A stretch of DNA of 64,000 nucleotides from Chondrilla cf. caribensis (GCA_964020155.1 OZ026569.1:2535471-2599470), one strand, 5' to 3'. Positions 10,093 to 55,365 are shown, counted from the stretch's first letter. Notes: generated by a model not told the origin, from the sequence alone. Translations and numbers: made by a program.

Positions 10093-11207
10093 GATTTATT
10101 TAGTTCTATCATTATGGTAGCAAAAATTGATTCATCCCAAAAATTGTCCTAGCTAGACTATATGTCAAAATTCTCGGCAACATTAATTCTTATCATAATT
10201 AATGGGAGAAAATGTTGCTACAAACTTTGACGTAGGACAATTTTGAGTTGAAATTTTTCCTACCCAGCCAAAAACATATATACCTCTGAATACCATATAG
10301 GAAAATATCATCCACTTTACAACAGATATCATGTTTATCAAATAAAGCCATAGTTTAGCAATAAACAATTTATAGTATTTAATGGCATATGAAGACATTT
10401 CACAATATCAATTGCCATTGGTAGAAGGTTTAGCTCTTTAATAATCAACACATCTGCTAGGACCAGCGCTTTTGCCCACTGTAGAGAGGTTGAATTTTCA
10501 CCCTCCAAATGTGAAAAGTATATTTTACTGTATTGCACTGAATTATTTATACTGGTACTCCAATTAGTCCAGTATAAATAATTCAATATATACAATACAA
10601 TACAATATAGTTTTTACATATTGATAGTGACAGAACACTATATATGCAAGGGATAGTCCATTTTTGGTGGCCTCTGCAAAATATTCTTCAATTCAATTGT
10701 AAAGATGTATACAGACTTTGGGAACTGATGAAACCCTATAACCATCCTTTTCAAAGAACCCATCCTTTCTGCAAGGTTTATCATTCTACCATGCCATCAG
10801 ATAAGATTTTCTATTTCAAATTATGCCCATGAGGACCTATAATACTATGCATACTATAACATTAATGACCTTTAAAAACGACAGTTATACAGCTACAATA
10901 CTGCTGAGGTAATGAATGAATTGTGGTAGTAATTAGATTACAACAGAATCTATTAAATGGCCAACCTAAAGCGTTTGCAATGATATACGTAATTAATCAT
11001 GCATTGCGGTGGCATACATCCTACGACCGGAAGTGAACACGTGCTCACTGCTTATGCTCAACACCATACGGTGGTACTGTACCTGGGAATCGTTAGCTTC
11101 TTTTTTTAAGTAATAATTTTGGGCATACATTCCTTGAAATCGACATACATTTACTTATGTATTTTGATACGTCGTAGGACGAGATACTCCCTACTCGACT
11201 GTTAGCA
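10093..11207. other. Spacer with foldback sequence, no gene
   Basis: Inverted motifs occur at about 10130-10260 (AAAATTGTCCTA against TAGGACAATTTT) and about 10535-10585 (AATTATTTATACTGG against CCAGTATAAATAATT). No coding sequence was supported. The promoter of the SOAT gene should lie towards the right end. Confidence 0.45.
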
Positions 11208-19257
<8,050 letters not shown>

Positions 19258-19823
19258 CAGTACCTCCTACCTGTTCTTCACCTACAAGTCTTGCTAGGGT
19301 TACAATATTAGATTTATATGATCAATGACTCTATTGCAACTAACAAAAATACTATATTATCATTTTATCAATTGCATGAATTATTAATTGATGATTTACT
19401 ATTGTAACTGCAAAATAATCTATGCGTGAAGATAATTGTATTCCCACAAACAGTAAACATAGTACAGTAGTGAAAGGTATTACAATACATATTTATGCTA
19501 TGTATGATATCACTATAATTATATTACATAATATTTTTTATGTATAATATGCATACAAAAATTATAATATTGAATAATTTTTAGTTCGATGTGTACATAA
19601 ATGATCATATTGCACTACATACATACTGTACATACATACAGGCTTGCTACTATATGTATATATACACTATACAAAATAATCATGATAATATACCAACCAC
19701 TAGCTGAAGAAGATGAAGTTGATGTAACTATTTCATGTGTACACACACAAATACACATGGTAACATTATATATAATATAATACAATTTTTATAATTTATA
19801 TACATTGAGTTTCAGGTTAGATT
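19258..19823. other. SOAT 3' end to RING gene 3' end
   Basis: Convergent gene ends in AT-rich sequence with several ATAATA and AATAATT words suited to 3' processing on either strand. No coding evidence. Confidence 0.5.
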
Positions 19824-21290
19824 TTAGCTGGTGTAGGTCTTGACAACATCCACAATAGGAGCACGGCATATGGGGCACTTCAAGGCCTGCGCTTTCAGCT
19901 CCAGTGCGCACTGCATGTCCACACACATGTGACCACATCTGTAGAGCACACAGTCCACCTCGCTCTGGAGGCAGATCACGCAGTGGCCGGGGGAGACTAT
20001 GGGGGATTCTTGCACTATGTGGGCGGGTGGACGAGGACGAGGACTTTGGCCCTGCATCCTAGAGAAGCCCTGAGCTGCTGTAAATATGTTTTCGGTTGTG
20101 GTGGTCTGGGAGGCTGCAGTCTGCATGCCAAGCTGATAGCCAAACGTAGCGTGCATTGCAGATGAGACCTCCTGACGAATAGAACGCTGGATGTCCAGTT
20201 GAAGGTCAAAACTGGACCGGATCAACTGATGAATGTCTGTCAGTTGGGAGCGAAGTTCACTCATCTCCTGACGCAGTCTTTGGTATTCAGATTGATTGAG
20301 AGCAGACTGCTCGTACTGTTGAGGTTGACGTGCATGCTGCTGTCTACGCTCAAGAGATCGAACAACGTTCTCGGCCGTCACTCCACTGTTGATCTGATCT
20401 GCTCTCTGTTGAATGTGCACCTCCATGACGCCACGAAACTCACCAGATAGAGCATTGCTGACCAGTCTCCTCTGAATTAAACCACCGACATCAGACAAAA
20501 TTGCATCTCTTTCGGCGACAGGCAGTGTATTCAGAGTAGGACTGTTACGAAGAACAGACAAAATCTGAGATTGATCTCTCTGAGGCATTCTGTACCTCCT
20601 CTGACCTCCATGTCCGGAAGGAACTCTACCACCAGGTCGATGGCGTCGTCTCTCCAAAGAGCGTACAAGGTCGTCACTAGTAACACCTCTTCTGACTCTG
20701 TCGGCTCTTTCCTGGATATGAATCTCCAAATGTCCGCGGAAGTCCCCAGTCAATGCATTGCGCACACGTCCTAGCTGGACTAGGTTACTGACCTCACTGA
20801 CAATGGCCTCTCTCTGGTCTCTATCCAGGAGACGCAGAGTTGGACTTTCCCTCAAGGAATTCACTATCTGACTCTGGTCACGAGATGGCACAGGATATGG
20901 CTGTTGAGGTCGGGTGGATCTGGGAGCAGAAGATGCTGGTTGCCTGCTTCGCATGCCATGTGGCTGTGGCTGTGGCTGGGACCTTCTCACAGTGGGTCTG
21001 TGTCTTTCATTGTGACGACGGAGATTATCAGAAAGTGATATCTCCAGGGCTTGCCTCCTAACTGGACTTCCAAGTAATCCAGATACTCGTTGCTTATGCA
21101 CCAGATCTTCAATATCCTTGTACAAATGCTCAGGAAGAGAAAAGCTGACAACTCCAGATCGTGTTCTCAAGGTTCTGCTCTGGTTGACCCCGACCATCTG
21201 CCCCTTGAGATGACCTTCGAGTTTCTTCTTATGTTCTTTGGAGCTCACTGACTTGTGAATAGATTGCAACTTTTTCAACTCTTCTTCCAT
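19824..21290 (-). CDS. RING-type E3 ubiquitin ligase with internal repeats
   Basis: 488 residues from an ATG just inside an exon bounded by tttgtctactgcag|, which implies a 5' non-coding exon upstream. A basic N-terminal part carries a degenerate repeat (about 50-90). Two clear repeats follow (about 139-216 and 239-316), each with LRxSPTL, RVRNALTGDFRGHLEIHIQE-like and VRSLERR blocks. A helical, probably coiled-coil segment (about 335-380, LDIQRSIRQEVSSAM) precedes a C-terminal RING (about 437-476: CVIC, CGHMC, CPICRAP) ending in IVDVVKTY. The RING and tail resemble Neuralized-type RINGs. The repeat, helix and RING layout also resembles a large plant RING family, from memory. Substrate is unknown. 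Divergent from LIG3. Confidence 0.85.
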   Translation of the reverse strand: MEEELKKLQSIHKSVSSKEHKKKLEGHLKGQMVGVNQSRTLRTRSGVVSFSLPEHLYKDIEDLVHKQRVSGLLGSPVRRQALEISLSDNLRRHNERHRPTVRRSQPQPQPHGMRSRQPASSAPRSTRPQQPYPVPSRDQSQIVNSLRESPTLRLLDRDQREAIVSEVSNLVQLGRVRNALTGDFRGHLEIHIQERADRVRRGVTSDDLVRSLERRRHRPGGRVPSGHGGQRRYRMPQRDQSQILSVLRNSPTLNTLPVAERDAILSDVGGLIQRRLVSNALSGEFRGVMEVHIQQRADQINSGVTAENVVRSLERRQQHARQPQQYEQSALNQSEYQRLRQEMSELRSQLTDIHQLIRSSFDLQLDIQRSIRQEVSSAMHATFGYQLGMQTAASQTTTTENIFTAAQGFSRMQGQSPRPRPPAHIVQESPIVSPGHCVICLQSEVDCVLYRCGHMCVDMQCALELKAQALKCPICRAPIVDVVKTYTS

Positions 21291-22087
21291 TTCGCTGCAG
21301 TAGACAAAGCAGATGTTAGACAAGAGAACACTGACTGAGTAGAGTTTAAATTAAGTGACGATTTCAAATGACTTTGAGCGACTTCAGTCACATTGAAGCT
21401 GAGGTGTGAGGGTACAGAACTGATGATCATGTACATATGCAATCCACCAGATGTCAGCAATGTATAGTCTAGCGTAGCCCGACCTTCACTTTAATTAAAT
21501 GGCTGTTCTCTACATAGAAGGTATGATTCTCAAGTAGTTTTTGGTTTGGTTATGTGAGAATATGGGCAAAACCACGGCTTATGGCATACGTAATGTAATA
21601 TGATGGGGTCAAGACCATACAAAACTCGGTCGAATGTGGAGCTCTTCGGAATTCACGATAACACAAACAATTACCATACTCAACATACCACAACTACCCT
21701 ATAAGCACATACAATTGCGCAATGCTTCAATTAGATATTCAAACCATATTATCAGTACAGAACACACATACCGCTTCGTCTGCTCCACGAAAACGTCCCA
21801 TTTTATATCCTCTTCTCTCTCAAACTGTGCCATACGTATCCAGCTCGCCAATAACGTCTTTAACTCCTGTTACTGGACAAATGGGAGGATAACTCTTTTA
21901 TAGGAGAAGGTTCTATTTCGGGCACAATAACATGAGTCAGCTAACCCATTACGTAATTGCGAGTAAGCATTACGAATATCTAAAAATACACCAAATCACA
22001 TGACTACTGTAAAATGGCCGCCTTATGGTCTTGTCGATATAATTCGGTTGTGCAGATATAGGAATGCTTATGTAGCTTGAGGGAAAT
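21291..22087. promoter_or_regulatory. Bidirectional promoter region, RING gene / LIG3
   Basis: About 800 bases separate the two start codons, which point apart. It must hold the 5' exon and promoter of the RING gene and the LIG3 promoter. No clear TATA box was seen, which fits housekeeping genes. The exact start sites cannot be placed from sequence alone. Confidence 0.45.
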
Positions 22088-32427
<10,340 letters not shown>

Positions 32428-32754
32428 ACTATCAGTAATTTTTTGACAGTACATCTTGTAACATTTTTAGTGAATTGTTTCATTGAATTGATAACTGTTA
32501 AGTTCCACATCCAAAACTCAACATTGAAAGAAGCTATTCTTTTAATATTGTTAGTGCATTAATATTCATGTGTGGCAGATGAATGTGTCATCCATATATC
32601 AATTTTTTTCAAAAATTAATATCTTCTGGTACAGTATATGGACAGCGATTCTTCCTCGCCCTGGGCGCTTGATCTCGGCGAGCTAAACTAAAATTAATAA
32701 AATTAATGAGCGCGTGCACCTACGTACATATTTGGTCATTGTTGACCTTCAAAG
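32428..32754. other. Short intergenic space LIG3 to molybdoenzyme gene
   Basis: 327 bases between the LIG3 stop and the next ATG, same orientation. It contains the LIG3 3' end and a compact promoter. An imperfect palindrome (CTCGCCCTGGGCGCTTGATC...GGCGAG) lies at about 32655-32681. No TATA box was identified. Confidence 0.5.
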
Positions 32755-47840
<15,086 letters not shown>

Positions 47841-48636
47841 GTCAAAGTATATTAACTATTCTGTGAACAATAACACATGTTATAATTAAATATATACGAA
47901 CCGTACTGTATTTCATTGAACTGCTTTATACATTGTTAATATGAAGAGGTGTTATTGTTATTATTATTGTTGCTATTATTAATTCATATTATTATATTAC
48001 ATGCTCGTGTGTGTGTATGTGTGTGTGTGTAGTGTGTGTGTGCGTGCGCGCACACGTGCATGTGAGTGTGTGTGTGTGTGTGTGCGCGCGCGCGTGTGTG
48101 TGTGCAGTGTGTGTGTGTGGTGTGTGTGCATACATACGTGTGTGTGCACATATTGTGTGTGTGTGTGTATTTCTGGTAATGGTACCACACTTCCTAAATT
48201 TAAGCTCCGAAACTAGGGTTGAAACACCTTGGGAATTTGTGTGCACTTGGCTGTGTATGTGGTACTATGGGGTCAAATTGGGGTCTTTGGCATCACAGTT
48301 TCCATATCTGATTACATCATAGCGATTGCGTGCATGAACGCATAAGCGCCAACATTCCACGCACGTTACGCTCAATATGGCTTCAATTCTCGACCCAAAT
48401 CACATGATTTCGGACCTAACAACAGTTAGCACGAACAAGATTGTCTTTCACAGCTCGATCTTAAAGGAACAGCAGAGAGAAGAGAACCTTGGATAGAATT
48501 TCTCAAGAGAAACGTTCCCTATAATAGCTTTAATATCATCTTTCTACCTGATTTAACCATAGATTAACCATAGATCTATGATTTAACGTTCTACTGTCCA
48601 CTACCAAGGATCGCGTAAGAGATATAACACAGTAAG
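47841..48636. other. Intergenic: TG array and GAPR-1-like promoter
   Basis: AT-rich 3' end of the molybdoenzyme gene, then an interrupted TG/CG array (about 48007-48166) with CGCGCG runs, then about 450 bases that must include the promoter and 5' leader of the CAP gene. No further gene seen. Confidence 0.5.
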
Positions 48637-49562
48637 ATGGGCTGTTGCTTTAGTACAGGTAAGTGAACGCGAAGTGTCCATCACGTATCCTTGAATGGTG
48701 TTAAGAACATCACCAATCCACTTATATTAAGCTGCTACGAAATTTATGATCAATATAGCCTAACTTTTTACATATATTAGGCCTCGTTGTACAGTGAAAC
48801 CTCTCCAATCCGGCACTCAATGGGACCTCAGAATAATGTTGGATTATGGAGTGCCTCTTACCATACCTTGTGTATGGTGACTGTACCTCATATAATGGTC
48901 GGATTAGAGAGCATGTTGGATTACAGAGGTGTCGGATTAGCTAGGTTTCACTGTTACAGTAGTATATTATGATAATATTGGTTATATATTGTATGCATAA
49001 TATATCAAAATTAGGCCTAATGTCTGTTTGGCTTTAATAGAGGTCTTACCCAGGTAAATTACTCATTGTAGGCACTGACGATTCTGGTGGAGAGGTTGGT
49101 TCACCAAGCAGTGGCTCACCACCCAAAGGTGGAATTAAGCAAGAAATAGTGGATGTACACAACTCACTCAGGGAGAAACACGGTGCCCCTCCTCTCAGGT
49201 GGGACAATGACGCGGCCAAAGCGGCACAAGAATGGGCTGACACTCTGTTCAAGGGTGACACACTTAAGCATGGCAATCACGAAGGAATGGGACAGAACCT
49301 ATTCTCAAGCCTAGGTGCTGACACTACAGCTCAGCAAGTGGTTCAGTTTTGGTACGATGAGATCCACCAGTACAACTTTGACAGGCCAATGTTCACCCCT
49401 GGCACTGGGCATTTCACCCAGGTTGTGTGGGCCAGTACGACAGGGATTGGAGTGGGTGTGGCCTCTGCAAACAGGAAGACATATGTGGTTTGCAACTATG
49501 TTCCACCTGGGAATGTTACTGGAGGAGATAATTTCAATGAGAATGTGAAACGACCCATATAA
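48637..49562 (+). CDS. GLIPR2: GAPR-1-like CAP superfamily protein, two exons
   Basis: Exons 48637-48658 and 49072-49562 join in phase to 170 residues. Exon 1 encodes MGCCFSTG, a Gly2 N-myristoylation signal with two adjacent cysteines that could be palmitoylated, so a membrane-anchored cytosolic protein, as for human GAPR-1 on the Golgi. A Gly/Ser/Pro linker (about 9-27) leads into a CAP domain. Visible are HNSLREKHG, LKHG (His), FWYDEI (Glu), GTGHFTQVVW (His) and YVVCNYVPPGN. The GENL glutamate of typical CAP proteins is Gln here (GMGQNLF). No signal peptide, so not a secreted venom-allergen type. The intron holds a MITE. Confidence 0.88.
48792..48953. mobile_element. MITE, second TA-flanked family (copy 2)
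   Basis: CAGTGAAACCTCTCCAATCC...GGATTAGCTAGGTTTCACTG. About 162 bp, in the single intron of the GAPR-1-like gene. The left flank is TA; the right is TTA. Confidence 0.82.
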
Positions 49563-50090
49563 GTGAACCATTATATGCTCATTTCAATGTTATAGTAACT
49601 GTTATTATTAGTAGTGCTGTAGTAGCTTATACTACTGGTTGTCTTATTTTTAGTTTGGAATCCCTACTTTCAACACCCAAGCACTCATTTAGTAGATTGA
49701 CTAGTTTTGATCTGAGTCATTTCTGATGTAGTATTTGAAAATTATGTTCAGATTCAGTATATACTCTGTGGTCATCGTGAGTTAGCTGAATCAGCTGTGT
49801 TATGTCCATTCGGTACTATTCAACAATGCCATCATGCATGCATAGATTGATGGAGATCCTGTTGGCATTTATGAATAAGGTAGTGTAACAGCTACAGCAA
49901 CATCACAAGCTGTCAAGGTTTGTTAACATGTGAACACATGACCAGGCACTCGATATCCATCCAGTAAATTGGCTGAGTTTAATTGATCCTACATGGTACT
50001 ATAGTACTTAACTGTTAGAGTTTCTCCCAGTCACACACCATAATACAGTAAAATACACAAAAGAAGTTGATAAACATTCCCTTAAGCTTG
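49563..50090. other. Spacer after the CAP gene
   Basis: 3' region of the CAP gene; nothing else recognised. Confidence 0.45.
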
Positions 50091-51300
50091 ACAATGTATA
50101 GATCATATATAGGAGAGGAGGTGTATCAACCTTATACCAGACCTAGCTGATGGCATGAGCTGAATTATGAAACAATCCCCACCTAAATACGTGGCTCATA
50201 ACCTTAGCTATATTTCAATGTAATAATACTATGGGAGAGAATGAGAGAAATGAACGCTAAGCACCTTCTTGCATAACTCATAGAAGAGATGTGTCATCCT
50301 GATATTCTTACCAGACCTAGCTGGGGATGTATACCAACTTCTGAAACAATCTCCATCTCAGCACATGGCCCTCAACTTTAGCTACATTCAGAGGTGCTTA
50401 ATATTTCTTCAATGTATGGAGAATAGGTGAAATGAATGTTATATTTTAAGCACCTTCCTGAATAACTCATGGGAGAGGAGGCGTGCCAACCTTATATTCA
50501 TACCAGACCTAGCTGAGGATGTGAACTAACTTATGAAACAATTCCCATGTCAGTATGTGGTCCATATCTTAGCTACATTCGGAGGTGTTCAATATTTTTC
50601 AATGTATGGGTCCCGGAGAAAATAGTAGAAATGAACACTAAGCACCTTCTCGCATACCTCATGGGGAAGGTGTGTCAAACTGATATTTATACCAGACCTA
50701 GCTGATGGCAAGAACTAAATTTTGAAACAATTCTCATCTTAGTACAAGGCCTGTAACCTTAGCTACATTCGGAGGTGCTTAATATATTCTCAATGTATGG
50801 GAGAGAATAGGAAAATAAACTTTGGGCACCTTCTTTCGTAACTCCGGATGTAGCTAGGTTTTTGGGCAACATACTGAGAAGGGAATTTAGTTCACATATC
50901 CAGCTAGCTCATGTATAAATATGAGGTTTATACATCTACTCTCCCATTAGTTATTCAAGAAGGTGCTAAGCACCTCCAAATGTATTTGTAGCCAAGGTTA
51001 TACCGAGATGTTGACATTTTGGAATTTAGTTCTTGCCATCAGCTAGGTCTTGTATAAATATCAGGTTGATACTTCTCGTCTTTCATGAGTTATGCAAGAA
51101 GGTGCATAGCGTATATTTCTCCTATTCTGGACCGGGTCCCATACATTGAGAAAATATTAAGCACCTCTGAATGTAGCTAAGGTTACAGGCCACGTACTGA
51201 GATGGGGATCGATTGTTCCATAATTCAGTTCACGTCCCCAGCTAGGTCTGGTATAAGTATCAGGTTGACACATCTCCTCTCCCATGAGTTATATATATAC
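50090..51300. repeat. Satellite of ~185-bp units that inverts mid-array
   Basis: The word ACCAGACCTAGCTG recurs at about 50136, 50309, 50501 and 50688 in forward orientation, then as its reverse complement (CAGCTAGGTCTGGT-like) at about 50896, 51037 and 51238. Each unit also carries a GCACCTTCTTGCATAACTCA block and a CTCAATGTATGGG block. Orientation switches near 50830-50870. Confidence 0.85.
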
Positions 51301-51964
51301 ATCACTGGTCGAAGCCAAAATACAAGCAATTGTTAACAAATCACATTAATTTTTTGAAATAATTCTAAATATAACATATTTAATGCAATAACTATAATAA
51401 ATTACTATAACTAGGTGTGCACTTTGTGCAGAACCTTGCTATGGAAGAAAAGTAGATCTAGTCTACATAGATGTATATATATTAACTTAAACAATTGTAA
51501 TGCAATATTAGGTAACTTTTGAAAGAAAAAAAAACAAAAAAACAGCACTTTGTCAGAGGGAATATGGTATCCCCGTAAATACCGTATCCCCCAAACATTA
51601 TTCCCTAGTGAAAAGTGTATCCTCCCAGGGAATCCTGTGCCCCACTGACCACCTAGTGAAGAATGTATCCCATACATATACATGTAAATAATCATAGGCA
51701 ACCCTAGGCCATCATATATATGTAAAATAATGCGCGTACGTATATATATTAATTTTATCTAAGTTGTATAATAATATATATTAGGCATAATTATTATTAT
51801 AATTCAAAAATGTGTATATAATATAAATTAAATAACAGAATAAATATTAATAAGGTAAAGTAATTATTAATAAACAATATAGTAGTAATAAAAATAATAA
51901 AAATAATAGTATAAATAATAGTATAAATAATATAATATAAATATAAGAGTATATAAAGTAAGTG

Positions 51965-51965
<1 letters not shown>

Positions 51966-52024
<59 letters not shown>

Positions 52025-52028
52025 ACGC

Positions 52029-52123
<95 letters not shown>
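51966..52123. repeat. (CA)n microsatellite at the LINE 3' end
   Basis: About 155 bases. On the LINE sense (minus) strand this is (TG)n directly after the element's last coding segment, so it may have grown from its tail. Confidence 0.9.
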
Positions 52124-52124
<1 letters not shown>

Positions 52125-52129
52125 TCTTG

Positions 52130-53830
52130 ACTTGACTTGTTTCTCCTAACCCCTGGTGTGGGGTTGTTGAGGCACACATGACTCCTGAACTATCTTCCGC
52201 CAGCCCTCCCGGTCTGCTGCAGCCTTCTGGGAGCTAGCAAAAGATAGGCCCGTCCACTCCTTGATATTATCCTCCCACCTCTTCTTCTTCCTCCTGGCAC
52301 CGTGCCTTGCAGGATGGTCTTAGCAAGGCCATCTGACCTTGTGACATGGCCATACCAAGTCAGCTTCCTCTTCTTGACGATGGTAAGTAGGTCGTCGTGT
52401 GGTCCGATTGCTCTCTGGATTCTGGCCCTGACCTCCTCGTTGGTGACATGGTCCTTGTATGAGATGTTCAGGATCTTACGGTAACACCTCATCTCCAAGG
52501 TTACTATGCGCTTCTGAAGTTCTGCTGTCAGGGTCCAGGTTTCACATGCGTACAAGAACACTGCGATGGTAAGTGAGCGCATGAGTTGAACTTTGGACTT
52601 GAGTGTAATGTTCTTATCACGCCAGATGGTCTTCAGCTTTGCCAGTGCTGCTACAGTTTGTGCTATTCTGGCCAGGACTTCTGGTTTTGAACCTTCATCA
52701 GTGACTATGGCACCCAAGTATTTAAAGCAGTTGACAGTCGCAAGGTTTTGGCCATGCACCTACTTTAACTTCCCTTGTGATCCCCTTGGAGCTGTTCGTC
52801 ATGATTTTGGTCTTTTCGGCACTGATCTCCATACCGTATGCCTGTGATGTTCGGTCCAGGCACTCAACCAAGTTGATCAGTTCTTCTTCTTCACCGGCCA
52901 GGCCATCGATGTCATCTGCAAAGCGTAGGTTGGTGATGGGTCTGCCACAGATGCTGACTGAACCTTCGTGGTCATCCAGTGCGTCCGTCATTATTCTTTC
53001 CAGAAAGATGTTGAAGAGAGTGGGTGAGAGGAGACAGCCCTGTCTGACTCCAACTGTTGTCCGGAACCAGTCACCCACAATGCCGTTGGACAGGACTGCA
53101 CTGGTATCTCTGTTGTACAGATGTTCGATGACCCTGATGAGGTTGGAGCTGATGTTGTACTTCCTCATGGTATCCCAAAGGGCAGCGTGCCAGACCCTGT
53201 CAAAAGCCTTCTTGAAGTCAATGAAGACGTGATAGAGATCTTGCTGGTGCTGCAGGTATCTCTCACATAGAACTCTTAGGTTGAAGATCTGTTCTGTGGT
53301 ACTTCTTCCTGATCTGAAACCTGCTTGTTCTTCAGCAATGATGTTTTCTGCTTGCGGTTTCAACCTGTTGAGTAGTATCTTCAACATGACTTTGCTCGGA
53401 TGGCTGATGAGGCTAATGGTACGGTAGTTCTGGCACTTCTGGAGGTTTCCCTTCTTTGGCAGTGTGATCACGAGGGACTGTGTCCATTCTGTTGGCCATT
53501 CTCTAGTCACCCAGATCTTGTTGCAAATCTTTGTGAGGGTGTCAATCATGGCATCTCCTCCTGCCTGTACGAGCTCAGCTGGTATGTTGTCTACTCCAGA
53601 GATTTTCCTTTCTTGAGGGAATTCACTGCCATCTCAACTTCTTCACGGAGGATTGGGAAGTCCTCGTCTTCGATGGTCTGGGAGCAGTTGAGTACTGAGG
53701 GGTCTCCATTTAGGTTGTGGTTGTAGAGTTCCATGCAGTACTCAGTCCAGCGTGTGAGAATGGCTTGCTGCTCAGTAAGGCATTTTCCTGCTTTGTCGTG
53801 GATTGTGTTGACTCGCCTTTGTTTGGTGGT
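52130..53830 (-). mobile_element. Decayed non-LTR retrotransposon, reverse transcriptase part
   Basis: Reverse transcriptase domain with AGFRSGRSTTEQIF, FIDFKKAFDRV, GVRQGCLLSPTLFN and FADDIDGLAG (the FADD catalytic box), then the ITLKSKVQLMRSLTIAVFLY and KLTWYGHVTR regions typical of LINE 3' ends. The reading frame changes at about 53600, 52745 and 52290, so it is not functional. The endonuclease half is missing upstream, where a CA array begins (5' truncation). The clade is not assigned. Confidence 0.9.
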
Positions 53831-53837
53831 GGTTAGG

Positions 53838-53840
<3 letters not shown>

Positions 53841-53886
<46 letters not shown>

Positions 53887-53897
53887 AACACAAACAC

Positions 53898-53930
<33 letters not shown>

Positions 53931-53946
53931 AACACAAACACACACA

Positions 53947-54005
<59 letters not shown>

Positions 54006-54014
54006 ACACACACA
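53841..54014. repeat. (CA)n array with CAAA interruptions
   Basis: Borders the duplicated block. A similarly interrupted array (58577-58848) borders the other copy, so the duplication includes the array edge. Confidence 0.9.
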
Positions 54015-54431
54015 CCTTGTCCAACAGACACACAGACGGATGATAAACATAACTCTTGTCACCGCCAAATCGAAGGCATTCGCGATCGTTCAGGAAAAGT
54101 TTGTGTTCGAACCTGCCTATATCAGAGGCGTGTCGTTGGAAGGACTTGGTCCCATGTGTTTATTAGGATTAAAGTTCTTCTGTAAGTGGGCTGGCATATC
54201 GGATTCCGAAGACTGCATTTTCCGAAGGTTCTCTTCTTCTCCAGGTAATTTCCATTTGGATTCCTTCTTGCTGTCATCTTTCCGTTCTTCTTCGGTTAGT
54301 AAAAACTGAAAGAACTTCGTTTCCACTGCACCCATCTCCTGTACGCACTGATCATTAGAATCTGTCACGAGTCTTTAGGTGACATAATGTCATAATGTGT
54401 TCTTACACGTAACTGAAACAGTGAATTTATA
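54015..54431. repeat. Segmental duplication copy 1 (pair with 58849-59258)
   Basis: Nearly identical to 58849-59258 apart from a few bases (an extra GCGATC near 54080, single substitutions). The right breakpoint is sharp: after GTGAATTTATA the two copies diverge, this one entering the SINE-bearing block. Confidence 0.85.
54117..54368 (-). pseudogene. Duplicated candidate exon, copy 1
   Basis: Open minus-strand frame of about 80 codons, charged and acidic (EEERKDDSKKESKWKLPGEE), ending in SNDTPLI before a stop. DTPLI resembles the start of an ankyrin repeat. No clear donor follows and no downstream partner exons exist on this side, so I treat this copy as an orphan duplicate of 58944-59195. 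Confidence 0.4.
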
Positions 54432-55365
54432 TTATATTTTATATTGGGCAAAAAAGATGGCCGATTTCAAAAGGCCGAGAATTAGAAATTCGGCTAGAAT
54501 TCAAGCGAAACGGCTTCGCTGAACTTTATATCTCCAGCGAAGGTTTTTCCAAACCTAAAGTAGACGTCCAAGTATTTTGAGTGCTGTAAAGGCTTCTGTG
54601 ACTCCACTTTTATCACTTTTTTATCAAATTTTACACTTAGGGCAACTATAAATAGCGCAGATACTAATAATAAAATAGATAGGTCACGGTAGCCGGTTGG
54701 TCAGGTGACACGACTCTAGGCTCCAGGTCGCGGGTTCGAAACCTCAAAAGGACGGTTTTTTTCTCTGAAAAAAAAGAGCTCACTTCCTGGTGGTCAGTCG
54801 CAATACTCTCTACAAAGAACCGTAGGGGGGAGCTTTGGGACTCGCGGCTGACCTCCCAGCTAGAATAGTGTCTTCTGTATTCGCGGAATGACCAAGTACA
54901 CAGTATCTGTGGAAAGTCCCTATAAAGCCGACCATGGGTTTGTTCGACCCCGAGTGGGTGACCTTTTTTATATTTTTTTTCAACTCAAGGCATAAACCAC
55001 CACACAAACCATAAACCACCCGTAACCATCATGTACTACTGTATGTTGTATTGTGTTGTTACTGTGTGTTGTATGCATCATTTTTAACTGAAGGAGAAGA
55101 ACTCTTTAACATAAACCACCCATAACCAATGTGCTGTATGTTGTATGTGTGAAAAAAAGAGCTCAATTCCTGGTGGTCAGTCGCAATACTCTCTACAAAG
55201 AAACGTAGGGGGAGCTCGGGGTTAGGGGGTAGGGGTTGCTTGAAAAGATGCATGCCCTATTTTGAAATTCCAAGAATTAGAAATTGGTCTGGAATTCGGG
55301 CATAACAGGTATGCCAAACGTAATAACCTCGAAGCCCAAAAAGAGATGCCTAAGTAGTTCCAGTG
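54432..55365. repeat. SINE-bearing repeat block, copy 1 (pair with 62625-63520)
   Basis: Starts TATTTTATATTGGGCAAAAA. It contains a tRNA-like promoter (see 54690), an AAAAAAGAGCTCACTTCCTG segment, CTATAAAGCCGACCATGGG, a partial internal re-copy at about 55145-55220, and ends with GGGCATAACAGG...AGATGCCTAAGTAGTTCC. The same order is found at 62625-63520. Confidence 0.8.
54690..54743 (+). mobile_element. tRNA-derived SINE head (A and B boxes), copy 1
   Basis: A box TAGCCGGTTGG (54690-54700) and a perfect B box GGTTCGAAACC (54733-54743) with tRNA-like spacing, followed by a non-tRNA body. It does not fold as a complete tRNA, so a SINE rather than a tRNA gene. Confidence 0.75.

Noticed and set aside
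52190..54031. Intact retrotransposon
   Set aside because: At least three frame changes and no endonuclease domain.
54684..54760. Possible tRNA gene
   Set aside because: A and B boxes are present, but the flanks do not form an acceptor stem and a SINE-like body follows. The identical unit is repeated at 62880.
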